The notes beneath the pieces are model-generated. The model was not told the origin of the DNA and did no database searches. It saw only the letters and a program-made list of their open reading frames with translations. A stretch of DNA of 27,513 bases from a virus, in the IMG/VR virus record IMGVR_UViG_3300025646_000263, positions 1-27,513 of that record. One strand, written 5' to 3'. Positions 14,073 to 20,385 of this stretch are shown in pieces. The translations under genes and the position numbers were made by a program. Within the stretch, counting starts at the first letter, position 1. Every line of letters starts with the position of its first letter.

Positions 14073-15122
14073 TTATCTCTTTTTTTTAGATACTAGCATT
14101 TTTTTTGCTTGTTCTAAAATTTTTCTATCTACACGTCCACGGCTAGAATGATCTAATAGCATTTTGATTGCATTCTTGTAGGTTGATTCTTTAGGTATTC
14201 TACCTAAAGTATCTTCTTCTCCGCCACTCATTTGGTCAACACCTCCTAGATCGTCCGCTGGCATATCTGACATTTCGTCCTCTGAATCCATTGCTGGTAC
14301 TTCACCCATATCTGAATCCATATTAGGCATAGGAGCGTCCCCACTCAACGACAAAACAGCATTATCTACAGCATCTTTGGTTTGTTTTAGCATATCCAAC
14401 AATGCACTTAATTGTGAATCTACAGAAGAATTAAATGCTTCTGCTTTATCAGCACCCATTCTTTCTTTCATAGCATCTACTAAAGGCAGTAATTCTTCTA
14501 CTTGCATACTTGCAGTATCTTCTACCATTTTTTGTAATTTGTCTACTAAATCCTTTGCAGCAAGTAATACTTCTGCTTCTTCTAAATCTGCTTCATACAA
14601 ACTTTGAAAGCTTTCTAAAGTGGGAGTTTTCTTATATTCAGATCTCAATGTAACTTCATAAGTCTCTTTAACTTCTTTGCTGTCAGTAACTTCTTGTTTA
14701 CCACCAGTAATTTCTTTTACTTTACTTAAACTCATGCTTACAGGATAATCTTTTCCATCAATTTTTACACTTTTTGGCATTTTTCCTGAGCTCTTATATG
14801 CACTCATAGCTTTACTAGCTATAGCATATGTTAAACTTTCTTGAGTATCTACTGATTCTTTCACTTTGGTTTTAACCCGTCTAGAAGAAGGACTTACCTC
14901 TCGCAACAACTTTAAAGCTTCTTTCAACAAAAGATTCTTAGCATAATCAGAATCTTGTGTACAGTTTCTTGATTCAGCTAATGTCTGCTGAATTACAGAT
15001 ATAAGCTGATTTATTTTATTAGGTTCTATATCATCTTTAATAACAACACCGAAATTTTCTTTTAAAAAGTAATTTACTTTATCATATTGTTGTTTTTTGC
15101 TAAAAATACTATCTAATTGCAT
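14073..15122 (-). CDS. Conserved structural-type protein, zero-frame product
   Basis: A 349-residue protein. About 1-190 is helical and Lys/Ser-rich; 190-270 is strongly helical (LLAAKDLVDKLQKMVEDT and PLVDAMKERMG). About 270-315 is a low-complexity acidic Met/Asp/Pro stretch, and the C-terminus is basic, ending VSKKKR. I recall relatives in T4-like marine phages labelled only as structural or hypothetical. Acidic and coiled features would suit a scaffold or internal virion protein, but that is inferred. It has a late motif 19 bases before the ATG at 15122 and a GGG-type ribosome site. It ends two codons after a classical -1 slippery heptamer. Confidence 0.7.
   Translation of the reverse strand: MQLDSIFSKKQQYDKVNYFLKENFGVVIKDDIEPNKINQLISVIQQTLAESRNCTQDSDYAKNLLLKEALKLLREVSPSSRRVKTKVKESVDTQESLTYAIASKAMSAYKSSGKMPKSVKIDGKDYPVSMSLSKVKEITGGKQEVTDSKEVKETYEVTLRSEYKKTPTLESFQSLYEADLEEAEVLLAAKDLVDKLQKMVEDTASMQVEELLPLVDAMKERMGADKAEAFNSSVDSQLSALLDMLKQTKDAVDNAVLSLSGDAPMPNMDSDMGEVPAMDSEDEMSDMPADDLGGVDQMSGGEEDTLGRIPKESTYKNAIKMLLDHSSRGRVDRKILEQAKKMLVSKKKR
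14079..14085 (-). other. -1 ribosomal frameshift slippery heptamer A AAA AAG
   Basis: In the zero frame the codons are TCT AAA AAA AAG AGA TAA, so the heptamer A-AAA-AAG is exactly in the X-XXY-YYZ register known from dnaX-type shifting. After slipping back one base, reading continues GAG ATA ACT GAA for 103 codons to the stop at 13768. No stem-loop was worked out downstream. Confidence 0.6.
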
Positions 15123-15141
15123 TAGTAAGCCCTTTTTATTT

Positions 15142-15148
15142 TATTTAT
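15142..15148 (-). promoter_or_regulatory. Late promoter motif (ATAAATA) for the gene at 15122
   Basis: GAATAAATAAAATAAA on the minus strand, 19 bases before the ATG. Confidence 0.5.
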
Positions 15149-15720
15149 TCAAAAAGGCAATTTTTTAATTGCTCTTTTACTTCCAACATTTTATATTTTG
15201 CATCACTATATTTAGCTTCCATTATATGTGAATCACCTTTTTTCGCAAATCTCATATCTCTAAGATGCTTAATATAATCTTGGTCTAATTTATAAATTCG
15301 TTTTGCTTCTGTATATTGTTCTTTAATTAAATTTTTTATTATAAACATTGCACTTTCGAATAATGCCACATTTTCAAAAACACAATCCCCTGTATGATTG
15401 AAAATACTGTAATAATTTTTGTTTTTCTTTTTATTCCAAAATTCTTTTTCTATTTTTATTTCATACAAACCTTTTACTGTAATACTATCTTGTTTTTTAT
15501 GGATAGTATCTTTTATATTATCTTCTGACAATATTTTATTTGTAGCTAAATCTGTAGCTGAATGAAAATTTTCTAAAATCTTAAGCATAGCATCTACATC
15601 TGGATTTGCATGAGTTTTTGTGAGTTTTTCTTTAGAATATGAATTTGTAACAGGTAATTCTGAATTATTCATAGCATTCATAGCTTTTAACATTGCTTGT
15701 TTTTCTTGTTCAGTTACCAT
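15145..15720 (-). CDS. Hypothetical phage protein
   Basis: A 191-residue protein. The N-terminal 90 residues are polar and probably partly disordered. The middle has a short beta region (ITVKGLYEIKIEKEFWNKKK) and the C-terminal 80 residues are helical and Lys/Asp-rich. There are no recognisable motifs. The ATG at 15720 has AGAGGTG upstream and overlaps the end of the small gene at 15710. It belongs to the chain 16478-15145 of small late genes. The layout is reminiscent of conserved hypothetical proteins in other marine T4-like phages. Confidence 0.65.
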   Translation of the reverse strand: MVTEQEKQAMLKAMNAMNNSELPVTNSYSKEKLTKTHANPDVDAMLKILENFHSATDLATNKILSEDNIKDTIHKKQDSITVKGLYEIKIEKEFWNKKKNKNYYSIFNHTGDCVFENVALFESAMFIIKNLIKEQYTEAKRIYKLDQDYIKHLRDMRFAKKGDSHIMEAKYSDAKYKMLEVKEQLKNCLFE

Positions 15721-15865
15721 TTAATACACCTCTTTTAATTAAATTACGTTTAATTTCTCTTTCACGCTCATTAAGCTTTTCACCTCGTTCCAATTTTTCT
15801 AGAACAATAACCTCTCTATTATTAACAAAAGTAAAAATTCCGTTTTCTTGTCTAATGTATTTCAT
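15710..15865 (-). CDS. Small charged protein (51 aa)
   Basis: A frame of 51 codons beginning MKYIRQENGIFTFVNNREVI, followed by a highly charged helix (EKLERGEKLNEREREIKRN). It begins with an ATGA overlap at the stop of the upstream gene and ends with its TGA inside the start of the downstream gene, so it fills the only gap in this chain exactly. This gives good support for a real, translationally coupled gene. The function is unknown. Confidence 0.7.
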   Translation of the reverse strand: MKYIRQENGIFTFVNNREVIVLEKLERGEKLNEREREIKRNLIKRGVLNGN

Positions 15866-16203
15866 GCTATTTTTGAAAACCTCTTTGCTCTACGCATCAT
15901 CTGATTTGCTACAACATCATTTTCTACACCTATTTCTTCACCTGTTTCAGGATCAGTTACAACTACATTCTTTTTAATAGCACTTTTAGGCATACTAGGA
16001 ACACTTTTTATTGTACTATTACTATATGTTCCTGGATTATCTTGTTGTTTTCTATTACCTGCTATTTTATATGGTTCTTGAACTTCAGGATCAGTAGTTG
16101 GTTGTGGAGGTTTAACTCTGCTGTTTAATTGACTGCCCTGATATCCACCAGGTTGTGCAGTAGTTGCAGGACGATTGGGTAATCGTATTTCATCTATTTT
16201 CAT
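15862..16203 (-). CDS. Hypothetical protein, Pro/Gln-rich N-terminus
   Basis: A 113-residue protein with a low-complexity, Pro/Gln/Thr/Ser-rich first two thirds, then VVVTDPETGEEIGVEND (about 79-95) and a basic helical C-terminus (MMRRAKRFSKIA). It is probably extended or disordered, as for small virion-linking or neck-associated proteins; no family is recognised. The ATG overlaps the upstream stop (TAACAAATG region, four-base overlap), with AAAGG in front. Confidence 0.65.
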   Translation of the reverse strand: MKIDEIRLPNRPATTAQPGGYQGSQLNSRVKPPQPTTDPEVQEPYKIAGNRKQQDNPGTYSNSTIKSVPSMPKSAIKKNVVVTDPETGEEIGVENDVVANQMMRRAKRFSKIA

Positions 16204-16478
16204 TTGTTAAGCCTTTGAACTAGTTTACTGATTGGATTATACTTTTTGGTTTTAAGAGACTTTTTAAGCATTCTGCTTCCTAATTTAGCCTTAGTTTGTT
16301 TTAGTTTAAATTTTTTTAAAACGTCTATAGGTAAATGGCATTGAGACGGATCGCCAACAACTCTGCCTGCTCTTTTACCAGCAACGCATCTAAATTTTCT
16401 TACTAATTTGTTTTTTCCTGTTCTAGCCCAAACTAACTTGGTTTCAACAACAGGGGTAGGAATATCAAATAAATCCAT
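16200..16478 (-). CDS. Conserved basic phage protein
   Basis: A 92-residue, strongly basic protein. A central motif KLVRKFRCVAGKRAGRVVGD with a second Cys in PSQCHLPID (two cysteines about 17 residues apart) is followed by a Lys/Arg-rich helical tail ending NPISKLVQRLN. I recall similar proteins with RKFRCTSG and GRVV motifs in T4-like marine phages, of unknown role. DNA contact in the virion is a guess from charge. It has a late box (TATAAATA, exact) 22 bases upstream and AAGGG as ribosome site, and it leads the chain down to 15145. Confidence 0.68.
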   Translation of the reverse strand: MDLFDIPTPVVETKLVWARTGKNKLVRKFRCVAGKRAGRVVGDPSQCHLPIDVLKKFKLKQTKAKLGSRMLKKSLKTKKYNPISKLVQRLNK

Positions 16479-16500
16479 GCTTGCCCTTATTATATATTAT

Positions 16501-16508
16501 TATTTATA
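16501..16508 (-). promoter_or_regulatory. Exact late box TATAAATA for the gene at 16478
   Basis: TATAAATAATAATAT on the minus strand, 22 bases before the ATG. Confidence 0.55.
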
Positions 16509-16821
16509 ATAATGCAAACACTCCAGCCACAATACTTGCAATTATTGTTACTAGTAGACTTATTAAAATTTTAATTTGATTGTCGTTTTGTTTAGCTACT
16601 TGATCTCTAATACTAGCTATTTCTAAACTTATTTTTTCGTTTGTGAGTTCTAAATTTTTATTTGTTTGTTTGAGTGACTCTGTGATTTCTCGAAAACTGT
16701 CTTTTAACTCTTGGTGATTGCGTTCCATTCGTTCTTCCAATTGTTGATACCTTTGCTGACAAAGATCTACATGAGTTTCTAGACTTTGGTATTCTGTTGA
16801 AATCTGTTTGGTCACCGCCAT
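16504..16821 (-). CDS. Coiled-coil protein with C-terminal membrane anchor
   Basis: A 105-residue protein. Residues about 10-80 form a long Glu/Gln/Leu coiled coil (for example HQELKDSFREITESLKQ), and the last about 22 residues are one transmembrane segment (ILISLLVTIIASIVAGVFAL). This is the layout of XhlA/haemolysin-type small phage membrane proteins linked to holins and lysis, and also of some membrane tethers. The ATG at 16821 has GGAA. The gene starts only 25 bases after the strong terminator at 16847-16878, and I see no convincing promoter of its own, so its expression may depend on read-through. Confidence 0.7.
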   Translation of the reverse strand: MAVTKQISTEYQSLETHVDLCQQRYQQLEERMERNHQELKDSFREITESLKQTNKNLELTNEKISLEIASIRDQVAKQNDNQIKILISLLVTIIASIVAGVFALL

Positions 16822-16846
16822 TTTTTATTCCAGATAAATTTTGGTC

Positions 16847-16878
16847 AAAAAAAAGGAGGCATTTAAATTTGCCTCCTT
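16847..16878 (-). terminator. Strong intrinsic terminator
   Basis: On the minus strand AAGGAGGCA and TGCCTCCTT form a perfect 9-bp stem with an eight-base AT loop, followed by eight T (complement of 16854-16847). It lies directly after the stop of the gene at 16893. There is no T-run in the plus direction, so it is one-way. Confidence 0.9.
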
Positions 16879-16892
16879 GCGACAAAAAAATA

Positions 16893-17363
16893 TTAAGCTA
16901 ATGCTAAAGCATCAGTAATTGTTAAAGTTGTAGTTGATAAATCAACACTATCAACAACTCTTGCGGTTGTTCCACCTGTTTCACTATCTGTATATTTAAT
17001 CATATTTAATAGATCATTTGAAGTTTTACCCCAACCATGCGGTCCTTCTACAATTATATAAACATTTACTCCTGATTGATTTACCACTACAGTAGTAGCT
17101 CGTTGTTGCACAATTTGAACAATTTGCGGTAATGTAGATAGTTCACCATTAGCATCTACTCCTCGTTTAGTATCTAAACTAGCTGGTGCTGTAATTTTAA
17201 TATAATTAAAATTTGCACCAATAAACTCACCAGCTGCACCTGTGGAATTATGAGTAGCATTGGGTCCTTGGGTACCGCCTACTTGTGTAGCTTGACCTGC
17301 ACTTAATGGTGCTTGAGTGGTTACACCATCTCCATTAGTATCAATATATACTGTTGTTGCCAT
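16893..17363 (-). CDS. Hypothetical, probably abundant virion protein
   Basis: A 156-residue protein, rich in Thr, Val, Gly, Ala and Asn, without cysteine or membrane segment. It begins TTVYIDTNGDGVTT and contains VVVNQSGVNVYIIVEGPHGW in the middle, so it is probably an all-beta decoration-type protein. It stands alone: a late motif lies 29 bases upstream, there is a strong AAGGAGAA ribosome site, and one of the best terminators in the window follows immediately. That arrangement suits high, isolated expression, as for a capsid decoration or other major structural protein (inference). I do not recognise the family. Confidence 0.68.
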   Translation of the reverse strand: MATTVYIDTNGDGVTTQAPLSAGQATQVGGTQGPNATHNSTGAAGEFIGANFNYIKITAPASLDTKRGVDANGELSTLPQIVQIVQQRATTVVVNQSGVNVYIIVEGPHGWGKTSNDLLNMIKYTDSETGGTTARVVDSVDLSTTTLTITDALALA

Positions 17364-17391
17364 AATCTGTTCTCCTTAAGGCTATTTACAT

Positions 17392-18876
17392 TTATTTATC
17401 TTTTGCGTCCGGAATAAGCATATTATCTGTTTGCATAGCCATTACAAAATATTCCATTACATCTAATAATCTTGCATTGTTTTTTAACCAAAAATAAAGT
17501 CTAGTAAAAACAATTCTTTTTTGGTTCAAATCTAATATTTGCCATTCCTGTACCAGTCTTCTCAAACTCGTTAACGTGTTATTTTTTATACTTAATTCTT
17601 TTTGTAATCTAAATAAATCACGTCTACTTTCACTAACTTCAATACCGTTTTCTAAAATACGAAAATATCTTAACAACAAAATTTTATTTAAATTAGATTT
17701 TTCTTTTAGTATTTCTTTAGAAAAATCTTTGCTTTTTCTGTTACTACCTATACATCCATGTATATTCATATATAAATCATTATTTGAATATAAAGGATTA
17801 TCAAAACCATTATATTTAATTGTATTTTTTATATATTTTTTTGCATAATCTTCTGTAAGATCTTGATGTCTTAAAATATGTAAAACTAATATATTTACAA
17901 ACGTAAGCTCTCTTAAATTTTGCCAATTAAATTTATGTGTAGGACTTAATCTATATAGTTTGCTTTCCATTAAGCTTTGCAAAAAATTAGTACTTTTTTG
18001 TTCTAAAACTGTATTTACTGCTTTTATACTTTGTTCTTTTTTGTCTGCTTTTGGCGTTCCAACTTCTCCGCTTTTGACTGAAACCATGCTATTAAAAACA
18101 CCACGAATCCTTTGTTTACTAGTTGGATTTTTAATAATTCTATCAATTTGATACAACAGACTTTCAAATCCTCTATCGAAATTATAACCGGGTAGCAACC
18201 TGGTAACATCGCTCCACCTGGTACTATACCAGTGTATATTACGGGTTCCTTTGACTTCTTGACCTTGTTCGTTTTGTTCATAAGATCTAAATTCCAATTT
18301 TTGTCCGCTAAGATTAAATTCATATTTTGTATTAGGTTCTTGAGGTAAACTGGTGATGTCAATGTTAAACTCTGATAATAAATTTTCAGCTTTTCCAGCT
18401 GTTTGTGCTTCCTGAAATGCAACTTTAACTAATCCTAAAATTAATCCCTGAATTTCCGCAGGGTAGTCTAAAAATGTTTTTTTAAAATTACTCTCATCTT
18501 CGTCTAATGCTATTATACAATCTATTTGAACACTTTTTCCTGGATTATTGAATTGAGGATATCTTAAACTTACTAATTCTCCTGCATTATATGTCCGCTT
18601 TCCTTGATGCTTTCCTGTAAAAGGAATAACTATGCTTTGGGGTAACCTTTCTAAATAATTTTGCAAATCTTTTTTAATTGTTTTTTTATCTGATCCTTCT
18701 ATATGAACAATTAAATCTATATCTCCAAAATCTTTTTTTGCACTAGTGTTATAGCTTCCACTAGTTTGTACTGATTTAAAACCAGGAAAATTTTGTAGTA
18801 CTTTATTTCTAAAATCATTTAGAGTAGGTTCTACAAACTCCCTTTCTATTCTGTCTGCACCTGCGACTCCACTCAT
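17392..18876 (-). CDS. Nucleotidyltransferase-fold protein A
   Basis: A 494-residue protein. The N-terminal domain carries the pol-beta-type nucleotidyltransferase signature: TSGSYNTS (Gly40-Ser41), GDIDLIVHI (Asp52, Asp54) and a third acidic residue in SVQIDCIIALDED (Asp119). These bind Mg2+ and NTP in enzymes that add nucleotides to RNA, proteins or small molecules. The rest, mainly helical, is not recognised. The N-terminus (GADRIEREFVEPTL) matches the corresponding part of the next gene, so the two are paralogues. The start overlaps the neighbour's stop (TAATG), with AGGAAAG upstream. The substrate is unknown. Confidence 0.7.
   Translation of the reverse strand: MSGVAGADRIEREFVEPTLNDFRNKVLQNFPGFKSVQTSGSYNTSAKKDFGDIDLIVHIEGSDKKTIKKDLQNYLERLPQSIVIPFTGKHQGKRTYNAGELVSLRYPQFNNPGKSVQIDCIIALDEDESNFKKTFLDYPAEIQGLILGLVKVAFQEAQTAGKAENLLSEFNIDITSLPQEPNTKYEFNLSGQKLEFRSYEQNEQGQEVKGTRNIHWYSTRWSDVTRLLPGYNFDRGFESLLYQIDRIIKNPTSKQRIRGVFNSMVSVKSGEVGTPKADKKEQSIKAVNTVLEQKSTNFLQSLMESKLYRLSPTHKFNWQNLRELTFVNILVLHILRHQDLTEDYAKKYIKNTIKYNGFDNPLYSNNDLYMNIHGCIGSNRKSKDFSKEILKEKSNLNKILLLRYFRILENGIEVSESRRDLFRLQKELSIKNNTLTSLRRLVQEWQILDLNQKRIVFTRLYFWLKNNARLLDVMEYFVMAMQTDNMLIPDAKDK
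17393..17399 (-). promoter_or_regulatory. Late promoter motif (GATAAATA) for the gene at 17363
   Basis: ATAAATA preceded by G on the minus strand, inside the final codons of the upstream gene and 29 bases before the ATG, which has an AAGGAGAA site. Confidence 0.5.
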
Positions 18877-19910
18877 TATGCTTTCCTGTATTTTGTTAGA
18901 TTACTTGTATCAGGTAAAAACTTACCAGTTAATCCAAAATGATCTTGATGCTCTATCCAGTACTCTTGTAAATTATATGGTATGTCTGCACGAGTTTTAT
19001 CTAAAATTCTTAAATATACACTCATTATATCATCAAAATTACTATCGGCTTTAGCAACATCAATAAGTTCATAATAGCTATCAAGTTCATCTGCTGTTAG
19101 ATGACTTCCATATAAAGAGTTTATTAGTTTTAATACTTCTTCTGGTGTATTTGCAACAACTTGATTTGTCTTTTTATCTGTAACTCCTTTTACATGATTA
19201 AAACTAAATCCTTTTACCTGTAACATACTTAATAAAAGTTGGGTACGATGCAAACCTTTTACATTATCTTCTTTACCATATTCAATGCTTTTATAACTAA
19301 ACAGCAACCAAGGTAAATGTCCTATCATCCAATCAATTTGTATACCTATACCTAAATTATTTCCTTGTTCATCATACTGAGGAAACATTCCAAATGCATT
19401 TCCTGGATTTGCTTTTTTTTCGTCCATGTGTATGTTGGGTGCATGGGCATTAACATACTCACTTATTAGCTGTAGGACTGCTTTCATAGCAATTTGTTCT
19501 TTTGTACTGGTTTTTGCTCTTTTATGTAATTGATCAAACCGCATTACAAATTCTTCTGGATTAATATTCCATGCTTGAACACTATCAGAAGTTACACCAT
19601 TGGGAAACAATTTTGTTCCATCTATTGCTAAATCAATATCTCCACTAGTATCTTTTTTACCAACACTACCTACAGGATGGAAATCATTAGGGTTGATAGG
19701 AGCTTTAGGAAATACTTTTTTTAGCTCTATAAAATATTTTTGTAATGTAGGAGCTATGTGTTCTCTGCGAATTCTATCTGTAGCCGCACCAAAAATATTT
19801 CCACCTTCAGTAATTTTATTATTAAAATCTAATTGTTTTCTACGAGGTTTCCTAGGTCCTCTTATATCTCTTTTTCTCCATCCAGCTAATGTAATTTCAC
19901 TTATCTTCAT
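18876..19910 (-). CDS. Nucleotidyltransferase-fold protein B
   Basis: A 344-residue protein. A basic N-terminal tail (WRKRDIRGPRKPRRKQ) comes before ATDRIRREHIAPTL and the NTase signature: HPVGSVGKKD (Gly81-Ser82), SGDIDLAID (Asp91, Asp93), and IGIQIDWMIGH with Asp193. All three acidic residues are present, so catalysis is possible. The helical C-terminal part has no known motif. The ATG at 19910 lies inside the end of the upstream gene with no good Shine-Dalgarno. Its tandem paralogue follows directly. tRNA/tmRNA end repair, toxin-like modification or protein nucleotidylation are all possible; the sequence does not decide. Confidence 0.7.
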   Translation of the reverse strand: MKISEITLAGWRKRDIRGPRKPRRKQLDFNNKITEGGNIFGAATDRIRREHIAPTLQKYFIELKKVFPKAPINPNDFHPVGSVGKKDTSGDIDLAIDGTKLFPNGVTSDSVQAWNINPEEFVMRFDQLHKRAKTSTKEQIAMKAVLQLISEYVNAHAPNIHMDEKKANPGNAFGMFPQYDEQGNNLGIGIQIDWMIGHLPWLLFSYKSIEYGKEDNVKGLHRTQLLLSMLQVKGFSFNHVKGVTDKKTNQVVANTPEEVLKLINSLYGSHLTADELDSYYELIDVAKADSNFDDIMSVYLRILDKTRADIPYNLQEYWIEHQDHFGLTGKFLPDTSNLTKYRKA

Positions 19911-20145
19911 TAAACTTTTTTAAACCTCGCTTAAACTTATTTGGATCTTTGCCCCTTATGCTATTAACAAGTCTGCGTTCTAGCTCATCAGCTTGTTCTT
20001 GAGGATATTCATAATATAGCTGTTCTATTAAATTAATGATGCCATTAATCAAATGATCGCTACGTGTCTCAATAATCATTCGCCTATCATTACCAATATA
20101 AATTTGGTCAATTTCTTGGAAAAGACTACGAGTTTTTCTTTTCAT
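19897..20145 (-). CDS. Conserved small phage protein
   Basis: An 82-residue, helical, charged protein: MKRKTRSLFQEIDQI, then RMIIETRSDHLINGIINLI, a Glu-rich helix, and ERRLVNSIRGKDPNKFKRG. I recall homologues with ENRASHII and RRLLNSI in T4-like marine phages, without assigned function. The ATG at 20145 has AAGGAT and a late motif 19 bases upstream. It is first in the chain with the two nucleotidyltransferase-like genes, so all three are probably late. Confidence 0.68.
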   Translation of the reverse strand: MKRKTRSLFQEIDQIYIGNDRRMIIETRSDHLINGIINLIEQLYYEYPQEQADELERRLVNSIRGKDPNKFKRGLKKFNEDK

Positions 20146-20164
20146 AGGAAAGATCCTTTTTTTA

Positions 20165-20172
20165 TATTTATT
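20165..20172 (-). promoter_or_regulatory. Late promoter motif (AATAAATA), minus direction
   Basis: AATAAATATAAA on the minus strand, 19 bases before the ATG at 20145. It abuts a plus-strand TATAAATA. Confidence 0.5.
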
Positions 20173-20179
20173 ATAAATA
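20172..20179 (+). promoter_or_regulatory. Exact late box TATAAATA, plus direction
   Basis: TATAAATA on the plus strand, ending where the first possible ATG begins. Initiation five to seven bases downstream would fall at the second ATG (20185), giving a leaderless transcript. Confidence 0.45.
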
Positions 20180-20184
20180 TGTAT

Positions 20185-20385
20185 ATGAAACTATATGAAC
20201 TTAATGAGCAACCTGCTCAAGAACCTGAAATAGATGTTAATAAAATTTTAAACATGGTAGAGTTTAGTGGCCTACCCATGGATATAGTACAAAACGCTCA
20301 ACAAGCTATTACTACTTTAGCTGACAATAGACCTATACCTTCTGAAAGCAGAAAAGCTTTATTGCAAGTACTAAGCAACATTTAA
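20185..20385 (+). CDS. Small plus-strand protein
   Basis: A 66-residue protein starting MKLYELNEQ (a start two codons earlier at 20179 is also possible). It is acidic and helical: EIDVNKILNMVEFSGLP, then QNAQQAITTLADNRPIP and a C-terminal helix. The longer open frame from 20053 is antisense to another gene and was not used. No Shine-Dalgarno is visible. Its TATAAATA box is so close that the mRNA may be leaderless. It converges on the helicase gene with a four-base overlap. Similar small MKLYEL proteins occur in marine phages, as I recall; the function is unknown. Confidence 0.65.
   Translation: MKLYELNEQPAQEPEIDVNKILNMVEFSGLPMDIVQNAQQAITTLADNRPIPSESRKALLQVLSNI

Noticed and set aside
16658-16885. 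Minus-strand frame of 75 codons spanning the terminator
   Set aside because: It reads through the terminator hairpin and overlaps the coiled-coil gene out of frame; there is no ribosome site.
18024-18422. Second minus-strand frame of 132 codons inside the nucleotidyltransferase-like gene
   Set aside because: It is an out-of-frame shadow. The main frame carries the NTase motifs and continues on both sides.
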